Of a stretch of 15,201 nt of DNA, positions 7,853-15,201 are shown in pieces (within the stretch, counting starts at the first letter, position 1; each line of letters opens with the position of its first letter). The position numbers and the translations under genes were made by a program. The notes beneath the pieces are model-generated. The model made no database searches and had not been told where the DNA came from. It saw nothing but the letters and a program-made list of their open reading frames with translations. Source of the DNA: Pseudomonadota bacterium (GTDB lineage: Bacteria; Pseudomonadota; Alphaproteobacteria; Rhizobiales; Rhizobiaceae); contig JAEWFU010000336.1 of the NCBI GenBank assembly GCA_023388675.1, positions 1 through 15,201 on the forward strand. Reading direction: 5' to 3'.

Positions 7853-9185
7853 TGAGCGCAGCAGCTATCAGGAAGCCGGACGAAGGCGCGCCGGCGAAGT
7901 GGGAAGAGGATCCGGTCCTCACGGTCGAGCATCTGACGATGCGGTTCGGCGGACTGGTCGCGATCAACGATCTTTCCTTCAATGTCGGCCGTGGCCAGAT
8001 CACCGCGCTGATCGGCCCCAATGGAGCGGGCAAGACGACGGTCTTCAACTGCGTCACGGGCTTCTACAAGCCGACTGAGGGCCGCATCGTCATGCGTCAT
8101 GGTCCTGGTCGCCAGCAGGAGGCGATCGACACGCTGACCCGGGGCGGCCTCAAGTGGCAGTCGACCGCAGACGGCGCGGTTTTCCTGCTCGAGCGCATGC
8201 CCGACTTCGAAATCGCCCACCAGGCCAAGGTTGCGCGCACTTTCCAGAACATCCGTCTGTTCGGCGGCATGACAGTTCTGGAGAACCTGCTCGTCGCCCA
8301 GCACAATGTTCTGATGAGAGCCTCGGGCTTCACGGTGGGTGGTATCGTGGGCATTCCGTCGTTTCGGAAGGCCGAGAAGGAGGCTATCGACAAGGCAGTC
8401 TACTGGCTGGAGCATGTGCGGCTGATAGACCGCGCGGACGATCCGGCGGCCGACCTGCCCTATGGCGCGCAACGACGCCTGGAAATTGCGCGCGCCATGT
8501 GCACCGGACCGCAGCTTCTGTGCCTTGACGAGCCGGCGGCGGGACTCAATCCGCGCGAGTCCACCGAATTGAACGAACTGCTGCAGTTCATTCGCGCCAA
8601 TCACGATACCTCCATCCTGCTGATCGAGCACGACATGGGCGTGGTGATGGAGATATCCGACCATATCGTCGTACTCGACTACGGCGTGAAAATCTCCGAC
8701 GGCGCCGCCGATTTCGTGCGCAATGATCCGAGCGTGATCGCAGCCTATCTCGGCGTCGAGGACGAAGAGATCGAGGAAGCTCCCGAGGTTGCGTCGCTGA
8801 TCGTCGAGGCGATCGGCGAAGAGGCTGCGCAGGAGGCCGGCATCGATGCGGCCGCCGTGCCTGCCGCCGACGCGGTGGCGGAAACGGTAGAGGCCGCCGG
8901 TCGCGAAACCGCCAGCCATCCGGGCAAGCGCCCGGGCGGCCTTGCGGCCGCGCGCGAGGGGAGGCCAGACAGGCTGATCCGCATCAAGGGCATCGGCCCC
9001 GTCAACGAGAAGAAGCTGAACGACCTCGGTATCTGGCATTTCGACCAGGTGGCCTCGTGGAAGAAGGCGGAGGTCGAATGGGTCGGCTCCTACCTTGCCT
9101 TCCCCGGCCGCATCGAACGCGAGGAGTGGGTGAAACAGGCGAAGGCGCTGGTGAAGTCGAACAAAGGCAAGACAGGGGGCGCGAA

Positions 9186-9189
<4 letters not shown>
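7852..9189 (+). CDS. livG: LivG ABC ATPase fused to a C-terminal helix-hairpin-helix-type domain
   Basis: This encodes 445 residues, whereas typical LivG is about 255-290. The ATPase domain (about 21-300) has Walker A GPNGAGKT (55-62), Q-loop FQN (131-133), signature LPYGAQRRLEIARAM (202-216), Walker B LLCLDEP (222-228) and switch His260. An insertion of about 35 residues (83-118) lies between the first strands and the Q-loop. After the domain come an acidic, Ala/Glu-rich linker (about 302-372) and a compact tail (374-434) with IKGIGPVNEKKLNDLGIWHF, ASWKKAEVEWV and FPGRIEREEWVKQAKAL. That tail resembles the helix-hairpin-helix-like module found at the C-terminus of alphaproteobacterial NuoE and ribosomal protein L21. 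The ATG overlaps the livM stop, and GAGGGG (7841-7846) lies 5 bases upstream. It energises import in the cytoplasm with LivF. Confidence 0.93.
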
Positions 9190-9923
<734 letters not shown>

Positions 9924-9971
9924 GCCGTGTGCCCGAAACAGAATCCGTCCGCATGGCCCAAGAGGTGAAGC

Positions 9972-10304
9972 ATGGAAAATCAGAATACGCTGATCTGGGA
10001 AGTCACCTTCTGGGAATTTCTGTTCGTCACGGTAATACTGGCTGGTGCAGCCGCCTACATGACGGGTCGCGCCATTGCCAATGTATGGTTGGGGACGGCC
10101 CACATCATCGCCTATATGGTGCTGCTGACTGCGGCCACGCGCTTTATCCATTTTTCACTGTTCAGCGGAACGCTGCTTTCGCCTTATTACTATCTCGTCG
10201 ACCTCGTGGTGTTGCTGGCGATCGCGATCATCGGCTTTCGGGTGACGCGGTCCAAGCAGATGGCGAGGCAGTACGGATTCCTCGGTCGGGCACAGGCCGG
10301 ATGA
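9972..10304 (+). CDS. Small inner-membrane protein, DUF6867-like, in the LIV operon
   Basis: This encodes 110 residues with three likely transmembrane helices, at about 15-35, 43-61 and 70-90. Both termini are short, and the C-terminal tail is basic (RVTRSKQMARQYGF). Conserved-looking features are WEFL near the start, TGRAIANVWLGT between helices 1 and 2, RFIHFSLFSGTLLSPYYYLVD entering helix 3, and the R..RSKQM..QYGF tail. From memory this pattern matches the DUF6867 family that sits in rhizobial liv operons, but I could not run a search. The ATG at 9972 follows GAGGTG (9962-9967). Its position between livF and the binding-protein gene suggests an accessory role in the importer, such as assembly, stability or regulation. 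That role is inferred only from position. Confidence 0.82.
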   Translation: MENQNTLIWEVTFWEFLFVTVILAGAAAYMTGRAIANVWLGTAHIIAYMVLLTAATRFIHFSLFSGTLLSPYYYLVDLVVLLAIAIIGFRVTRSKQMARQYGFLGRAQAG

Positions 10305-10495
10305 CCTTAGCGGGCGAGGAGACCATCGCGGCCTGACGCCGCGTCGAAAGTTCGGCGTAAAAGCCTTTATCTCAACAGGAAATTGGGCTTTTATGTCGGT
10401 TCAAGCGGGTAGGGAACACCCGCATGCCGCCGGGCCGGGGCATTCAACACCAACCTCGCCGGCGCCGGTTTTGTCAGGTGTTAATGGGAGCAATC
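10305..10495 (+). promoter_or_regulatory. Hairpin-rich spacer upstream of the binding-protein gene
   Basis: Three consecutive inverted repeats lie here. ACGCCG (10336-10341) pairs with CGGCGT (10353-10358). TAAAAGCC (10358-10365) pairs with GGCTTTTA (10386-10393). GCGGGT (10405-10410) pairs with ACCCGC (10418-10423). A 10-bp palindrome, CCGGCGCCGG (10459-10468), followed by TTTT comes next. The second could be a weak terminator for the permease/ATPase genes. The set could also stabilise an abundant binding-protein mRNA after processing. No clear separate promoter was found. Confidence 0.45.
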
Positions 10496-11596
10496 ATGAA
10501 AAAGGCACTCTTGGCGGGCGTTGCGCTCAGCTTCGCATTCTCGGGCCCTGCACTGGCGGAAATCCTCATCGGCACCGCAGGTCCGATGACCGGCCAGTAT
10601 GCAGCGTTCGGTGAGCAGATGAAGGCTGGCGCCGAGCAGGCTGTCGAAGACATCAACGCCGCCGGCGGCGTCAACGGCGAAATGCTCAAGCTCTTCGTCG
10701 GCGACGATGCGTGCGACCCGAAGCAGGCCGTCGCGGTCGCCAACCAGGCTGCGGGTGAAGGCGTGGTCTTCATGGCTGGCCACTTCTGCTCGGGTTCATC
10801 GATCCCGGCTTCGGCGGTCTATGCCGAGGAAGGCATCGTCAACATCTCGCCGGCCTCGACCAATCCGGACTACACCGAGAAGCGCCCCGGACCGGGCATC
10901 TTCCGCATGTGCGGGCGCGACGACCAGCAGGGCGAAGTTGCAGGCGCGTTCCTGCTCGAGAACTTCGGCGACGCCAAGATCGCCTTCGTTCACGACAAGA
11001 CGGCCTATGGCAAGGGTCTCGCCGACGCCACCATGGCGGTCTACGAGGCAGGCGGCGGCAAGCCGGCGCTTTATGAAGCCTATACCGCGGGCGAGAAGGA
11101 CTACTCCGCTCTCGTCTCCAAGCTGAAGGCCGAGGGCGTCGGCGTGCTCTATGTCGGCGGCTACCATACCGAAGCCGGCCTGATGATGCGCCAGATGAAA
11201 GAGCAGGGCATGGATACCGTGCTCATCTCGGGCGATGCTCTGGTCACCGACGAGTATTGGGCGATCACCGGCGACGCCGGCGAAGGCACGCTGATGACCT
11301 TCTCACCGGATCCGCGCAAGAACCCCGATGCGGCGCCGCTGGTCGAGAAGTTCCGCGCCAAGGGCGTCGAGCCGGAAGGCTATACGCTCTACACCTACGG
11401 TGCGGTCCAGGCGTGGGCGGACGCCGTGAAGGCAGCCGGCTCGACCGACTTCGACGCGGTCGTCGAAGCGCTCAACACCGGCACGTTCAAGACCGTGCTG
11501 GGTGACTCGCAGTTCGACGAGAACGGCGACGTCAAGCTTCCAGGATACGTCTTCTACGAGTGGAAGGACGGCACCTACGACTATCTCGAGCAGTAA
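10496..11596 (+). CDS. livK: Periplasmic branched-chain amino acid binding protein (LivJ/LivK type)
   Basis: This encodes 366 residues. The Sec signal peptide is MKKALLAGVALSFAFSGPALA with cleavage predicted after Ala21, giving a mature protein starting EILIGTAGPMTG. This is a type I periplasmic binding fold. Cys73 in DDACDPKQ and Cys98 in GHFCSGSS match the single disulfide of LivJ/LivK, and HFCSGSSIPAS leads into the ligand pocket. Further landmarks are SPASTNPDYTEKR, FVHDKTAYGKGLAD, YVGGYHTEAG and YTYGAVQAWADAV. It captures leucine, isoleucine, valine or related amino acids and delivers them to LivHM. The start at 10496 is preferred over in-frame ATG 10484 because GGGAG (10486-10490) precedes it and the signal peptide begins there. 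It is the last gene of the cluster and is followed by a strong terminator. Confidence 0.93.
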   Translation: MKKALLAGVALSFAFSGPALAEILIGTAGPMTGQYAAFGEQMKAGAEQAVEDINAAGGVNGEMLKLFVGDDACDPKQAVAVANQAAGEGVVFMAGHFCSGSSIPASAVYAEEGIVNISPASTNPDYTEKRPGPGIFRMCGRDDQQGEVAGAFLLENFGDAKIAFVHDKTAYGKGLADATMAVYEAGGGKPALYEAYTAGEKDYSALVSKLKAEGVGVLYVGGYHTEAGLMMRQMKEQGMDTVLISGDALVTDEYWAITGDAGEGTLMTFSPDPRKNPDAAPLVEKFRAKGVEPEGYTLYTYGAVQAWADAVKAAGSTDFDAVVEALNTGTFKTVLGDSQFDENGDVKLPGYVFYEWKDGTYDYLEQ

Positions 11597-11619
11597 CACA
11601 CCGGCCTGACCGGTATGGG

Positions 11620-11649
11620 CGGCCCGGCGCGCAAGCGCCGGGCCGTTTT
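11620..11649 (+). terminator. Strong rho-independent terminator after the liv operon
   Basis: CGGCCCGGCGC (11620-11630) is perfectly complementary to GCGCCGGGCCG (11635-11645), an 11-bp G+C-only stem with a GCAA tetraloop, followed by TTTT (11646-11649). A smaller 5-bp hairpin (ACCGG 11600-11604 with CCGGT 11610-11614) lies just upstream. This separates the liv operon from pyc. Confidence 0.92.
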
Positions 11650-11680
11650 GCGTTGCAGGACGCACGAATCTTGCTTCAGC

Positions 11681-11713
11681 TAATTGTTTGCAGTGCAGCA
11701 AATTACCGCTAAG
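11681..11713 (+). promoter_or_regulatory. Dyad element and possible weak promoter upstream of pyc
   Basis: TTTGCAGTGCAGCAAA (11687-11702) has 5-bp arms TTTGC and GCAAA and is flanked by TAATT (11681-11685) and AATTA (11701-11705). This gives an A+T-rich symmetric island in GC-rich DNA. TTGTTT (11685-11690) and GCTAAG (11708-11713), 17 bp apart, could form a weak promoter overlapping it. The half-sites loosely recall the TTTGCAAA-type sites of short-chain acyl-CoA regulators such as PccR, but the identity of any binding protein is unknown. Confidence 0.35.
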
Positions 11714-11754
11714 GAAGGCGGTCCCGTCCTACAAGTGCCAACGGAGAGCCACCT

Positions 11755-14700
11755 TTGAAGATCAGGAAGCTGCTCGTCGCCAATCGCTCCGAGATCGCCA
11801 TCCGCGTGTTCCGCGCAGCCAACGAACTGGGTATCGAGACCGTTGCCATCTGGGCGGAGGAAGACAAATATTCGCTGCACCGGTTCAAGGCGGACGAAAG
11901 CTATCCGATCGGACGCGGGCCGCATTTGCCCAAGGACCTCGGCCCCATCGAGAGCTATCTTTCGATCGACGAGGTGATCCGTGTCGCCAGGCAGGCAGGC
12001 GTTGACGCGATCCATCCCGGCTACGGCCTTCTCTCTGAAAGTCCTGAATTCGCGGAAGCCTGCGCCGAAGCAGGCATCACCTTTATCGGGCCGAAGCCCG
12101 AGACGATGCGACGTCTGGGCAATAAGGTCGCCGCGCGCAATCTGGCCATCGAGGTCGGCGTTCCGGTCGTGCCTGCGACAGAGCCGCTGCCGGACGACAT
12201 GGATGTCGTGAAAAAGATGGCCGCCGAGATCGGCTATCCCGTCATGCTGAAAGCTTCGTGGGGCGGAGGCGGACGTGGGATGCGCGCGATCCGCGCGGAG
12301 GAAGACCTTGCCCGCGAGGTCACCGAGGCAAAGCGCGAGGCGAAGGCCGCTTTCGGCAAGGACGAGGTCTATCTCGAAAAGCTCGTCGAGCGCGCGCGCC
12401 ATGTCGAAGTGCAGGTGCTGGGCGACACGCACGGCAATGCCGTACACCTGTTCGAGCGCGACTGCTCGATCCAGCGCCGCAATCAGAAGGTCGTCGAACG
12501 CGCGCCAGCGCCCTATCTCGACAACGAACGTCGCGCGGAGCTCTGCGGCTATGCGCTGAAGATCGCCAAGGCGACCGACTATGTCGGCGCAGGCACCGTC
12601 GAGTTCCTGATGGATGCCGATACCGGCAAGTTCTACTTCATCGAGGTCAACCCGCGCATCCAGGTCGAGCATACGGTCACCGAGGAGGTGACGGGCATCG
12701 ACATCGTCAAGGCGCAGATCCACATCCTCGAAGGCGAGGCGATCGGCACGCCCGCGTCCGGCGTTCCCGCACAGGGCGACATCAAGCTTCATGGCCACGC
12801 CCTGCAGTGCCGTATCACCACGGAAGACCCGGAGCAGAACTTCATCCCGGATTACGGCCGCATCACCGCCTATCGCGGCGCGACGGGCTTCGGCATCCGG
12901 CTCGACGGCGGCACCGCCTATTCAGGCGCGGTCATTACCCGGTTCTACGACCCGCTGCTGGAGAAGGTCACGGCCTGGGCGCCCACCGCCGAGGAGGCAA
13001 TCGCGCGCATGGACCGCGCGCTGCGCGAGTTCCGTATCCGCGGCGTGGCGACCAATCTCACCTTTCTCGAGGCCATCATCGGCCACGAGAAGTTCCGCGA
13101 CAATTCCTACACCACCAGGTTCATCGACACGACGCCGGAGCTGTTCAGCCAGGTCAAGCGGCAGGACCGCGCGACGAAGCTGCTCAACTATCTCGCCGAT
13201 GTAAGCGTCAACGGCCATCCCGAGACGCGAGGCCGGCCGAAGCCGAATGCCGAGGCCGCGTCGCCGCGCGTACCTTACGTCGATGCACCGATCCCGAACG
13301 GCAGCAAGCAGACATTCGACGAACTGGGTGCGGAGGGTTTCGCGAAATGGATGCGCGCGCAAACGCGTGTACTCATGACCGATACGACAATGCGCGACGG
13401 CCATCAGTCGCTGCTGGCGACGCGCGTGCGGACACACGATATCGCCGGCATTGCCGGCGTCTATGCCCGCGCGCTGCCGCAGCTTCTCTCGCTCGAATGC
13501 TGGGGGGGCGCGACGTTCGATGTCGCCATGCGGTTCCTGACGGAAGACCCGTGGGAGCGGCTGTCGCTGGTGCGGGAGGCTGCTCCCAACCTCTTGCTGC
13601 AGATGCTTCTGCGCGGCGCGAACGGCGTGGGCTACACCAATTATCCCGACAATGTCGTTCGTTACTTCGTCAGGCAAGCAGCGGCCGGAGGTATCGATCT
13701 CTTCCGCGTATTCGATTGCCTCAATTGGGTTGAGAACATGCGCGTATCGATGGACGCCGTGCGGGAGGAAGGCAAGCTATGCGAGGCGGCGATCTGCTAT
13801 ACCGGCGATATCCTCGACCCCGCGCGTGCCAAGTACGACCTGAAATATTATGTCTCGCTGGCGCAGGAGCTGGAGCAGGCCGGCGCACATATCATCGCGC
13901 TCAAGGATATGGCCGGTCTTTTGAAGCCGGCCGCTGCGAAGGTATTGTTCAAGGCGTTGCGCGAGGCGACCGATCTGCCGATCCATTTCCATACGCACGA
14001 CACCAGTGGCATTGCGGCGGCAACCGTGCTCGCTGCTGTCGAGGCCGGTGTGGATGCGGTCGACGCCGCCATGGATTCCTTTTCGGGAAACACCTCCCAG
14101 CCCTGCCTTGGCTCGATCGTGGAGGCCTTGCGTGGCGACGCGCGCGATCCCGGGCTCGATCCGGAGTGGATCAGGAAGATCTCGTTCTACTGGGAGGCAG
14201 TGCGCAACCAGTACGCAGCGTTCGAGAGCGATCTCAAAGGGCCAGCGTCGGAGGTCTATCTGCACGAGATGCCGGGCGGGCAGTTCACCAACCTCAAGGA
14301 GCAGGCACGCTCGCTGGGGCTGGAAACGCGCTGGCATGAGGTGGCTCAGGCCTATCACGACGTCAATCTGATGTTCGGCGACATCGTCAAGGTGACGCCG
14401 TCGTCCAAGGTGGTGGGCGATATGGCGTTGATGATGGTGAGCCAGGACTTGAGCGTGGCCGATGTCGAGAACCCGGCGCGCGATATCGCCTTTCCGGATT
14501 CCGTCGTCTCGATGCTGCGCGGCGATCTCGGCCAATCGCCCGGCGGCTGGCCGGCTGCGCTGCAGAAAAAGGCGCTGAAGAACGAGAAGCCGATCACGGT
14601 GCGCCCGGGATCGCTACTGGCGCCGGCCGATCTCGGAGAGGATCGCAAAGGGATCGAAGAGAAGCTGGAACGGACGCTTTCCGACGCCGAGTTCGCCTCG

Positions 14701-15201
14701 TGGCTGATGTATCCCAAGGTGTTTACGGACTTCGCCGCCGCGCAGGAGGAATATGGTCCGGTCAGCGTGTTGCCGACGCCGTCCTATTTCTACGGCATGG
14801 AGCAGGAAGACGAGATTTTCATCGACATCGAGCGCGGCAAGACGCTCGTGATCCGCTGCCTGGCCATCGGCGAAACGGACGAGAAGGGCATGGTCACGGT
14901 GTTCTTCGAGCTCAACGGCCAGCCGCGCCGCGTCAAGGTGCCGGACCGTGCGCATGGCGCGTCGAACGGAAAGGCGAGGCGCAAGGCCGAGCCTGGCAAT
15001 GCCGCGCATGTCGGCGCGCCGATGCCGGGCGTGGTCTCAACCGTGGTTGCCGCCGCAGGGCAGACGGTCAAGGCCGGCGATGTGCTACTGTCCATCGAGG
15101 CCATGAAGATGGAGACTGCGCTTCATGCCGAGCGCGACGGCGAGATCGCCGAGGTGCTGGTGAAGGCCGGCGACCAGATCGATGCCAAGGACCTGCTGAT
15201 C
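11755..15201 (+). CDS. pyc: Pyruvate carboxylase (biotin-dependent), nearly complete, running off the window
   Basis: There are 1149 codons with no stop, and the family is about 1150 residues, so only a few are missing. The biotin carboxylase domain (about 1-450) has LVANRSEIAIR, the ATP-grasp glycine loop WGGGGRG (169-175) and IEVNPRIQVEH (297-307). The carboxyltransferase domain follows, with DTTMRDGHQS beginning at metal-ligand Asp543, ALKDMAG with carbamylated Lys717, and HFHTHD (744-749). The biotin carrier domain ends the protein, with AMKM and biotinylated Lys1118. It carboxylates pyruvate to oxaloacetate in the cytoplasm using ATP and bicarbonate. The start must be TTG 11755: an in-frame TAA lies at 11710, no ATG or GTG lies between, and GGAGAG (11743-11748) is well spaced. 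The next in-frame ATG lies over 100 codons downstream, inside the ATP-binding domain. I followed the frame through the carboxylase and transferase domains and saw no frameshift. Confidence 0.96.
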   Translation, partial: MKIRKLLVANRSEIAIRVFRAANELGIETVAIWAEEDKYSLHRFKADESYPIGRGPHLPKDLGPIESYLSIDEVIRVARQAGVDAIHPGYGLLSESPEFAEACAEAGITFIGPKPETMRRLGNKVAARNLAIEVGVPVVPATEPLPDDMDVVKKMAAEIGYPVMLKASWGGGGRGMRAIRAEEDLAREVTEAKREAKAAFGKDEVYLEKLVERARHVEVQVLGDTHGNAVHLFERDCSIQRRNQKVVERAPAPYLDNERRAELCGYALKIAKATDYVGAGTVEFLMDADTGKFYFIEVNPRIQVEHTVTEEVTGIDIVKAQIHILEGEAIGTPASGVPAQGDIKLHGHALQCRITTEDPEQNFIPDYGRITAYRGATGFGIRLDGGTAYSGAVITRFYDPLLEKVTAWAPTAEEAIARMDRALREFRIRGVATNLTFLEAIIGHEKFRDNSYTTRFIDTTPELFSQVKRQDRATKLLNYLADVSVNGHPETRGRPKPNAEAASPRVPYVDAPIPNGSKQTFDELGAEGFAKWMRAQTRVLMTDTTMRDGHQSLLATRVRTHDIAGIAGVYARALPQLLSLECWGGATFDVAMRFLTEDPWERLSLVREAAPNLLLQMLLRGANGVGYTNYPDNVVRYFVRQAAAGGIDLFRVFDCLNWVENMRVSMDAVREEGKLCEAAICYTGDILDPARAKYDLKYYVSLAQELEQAGAHIIALKDMAGLLKPAAAKVLFKALREATDLPIHFHTHDTSGIAAATVLAAVEAGVDAVDAAMDSFSGNTSQPCLGSIVEALRGDARDPGLDPEWIRKISFYWEAVRNQYAAFESDLKGPASEVYLHEMPGGQFTNLKEQARSLGLETRWHEVAQAYHDVNLMFGDIVKVTPSSKVVGDMALMMVSQDLSVADVENPARDIAFPDSVVSMLRGDLGQSPGGWPAALQKKALKNEKPITVRPGSLLAPADLGEDRKGIEEKLERTLSDAEFASWLMYPKVFTDFAAAQEEYGPVSVLPTPSYFYGMEQEDEIFIDIERGKTLVIRCLAIGETDEKGMVTVFFELNGQPRRVKVPDRAHGASNGKARRKAEPGNAAHVGAPMPGVVSTVVAAAGQTVKAGDVLLSIEAMKMETALHAERDGEIAEVLVKAGDQIDAKDLLI

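Noticed and set aside
12258..13733. 491-codon open frame on the plus strand within pyc
   Set aside because: Its translation is Arg/Gly-rich and featureless, whereas the overlapping frame encodes continuous pyruvate carboxylase domains with all catalytic motifs.

Overview
The window looks like chromosomal DNA from a GC-rich alphaproteobacterium of the order Hyphomicrobiales (Rhizobiales), most like the Mesorhizobium/Phyllobacteriaceae group. That placement rests on strong G/C third-position bias, a rhizobial-type biotin pyruvate carboxylase, a hydroxyproline-catabolism cluster of rhizobial type, and an LIV transport operon containing a DUF6867-like membrane protein and a LivG with a helix-hairpin-helix tail. 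I see no mobile element, phage gene, CRISPR array, tRNA or rRNA.

Layout. (1) 1-548: C-terminal part of methylmalonate-semialdehyde dehydrogenase (mmsA), closed by a strong terminator (579-607). (2) 823-1203: a small exported two-cysteine protein of unknown function, converging on (3) a GntR/FCD regulator on the minus strand (1214-1885). (4) 1886-1966: a compact divergent control region with three TGATATATCA-like boxes, two of which form a 19-bp near-perfect palindrome over a TTGACA-17-TATATC promoter. (5) 1967-5198: three genes for trans-4-hydroxy-L-proline degradation: hypD (deaminase), hypO (FAD-dependent D-hydroxyproline oxidase/dehydrogenase) and a 4-hydroxyproline 2-epimerase. (6) 5199-5532: a 334-bp leader with a sigma-54-like promoter match and a stem-loop. 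(7) 5533-11596: livH, livM, livG, livF, a DUF6867-like small membrane protein, then the periplasmic binding protein gene after a hairpin-rich spacer, closed by a very strong terminator (11620-11649). (8) 11755-15201: pyruvate carboxylase (pyc), with a forced TTG start and cut only a few codons short by the window end.

How the genes work together. The epimerase makes cis-4-hydroxy-D-proline, HypO oxidises it to 1-pyrroline-4-hydroxy-2-carboxylate, and HypD deaminates that to alpha-ketoglutarate semialdehyde. The final dehydrogenase (HypH type) is not in the window. The GntR protein is the likely hydroxyproline-responsive repressor. The LIV operon encodes a complete ABC importer for branched-chain or related amino acids: two permeases, two ATPases and a binding protein. 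MmsA acts in valine/inositol catabolism and Pyc in anaplerosis, so the region is dominated by amino-acid uptake and central carbon metabolism. The less ordinary features are the LivG C-terminal fusion, the hairpin that encloses the hypO start codon, the overlapping divergent promoters with embedded operators, and the small membrane protein in the LIV operon.
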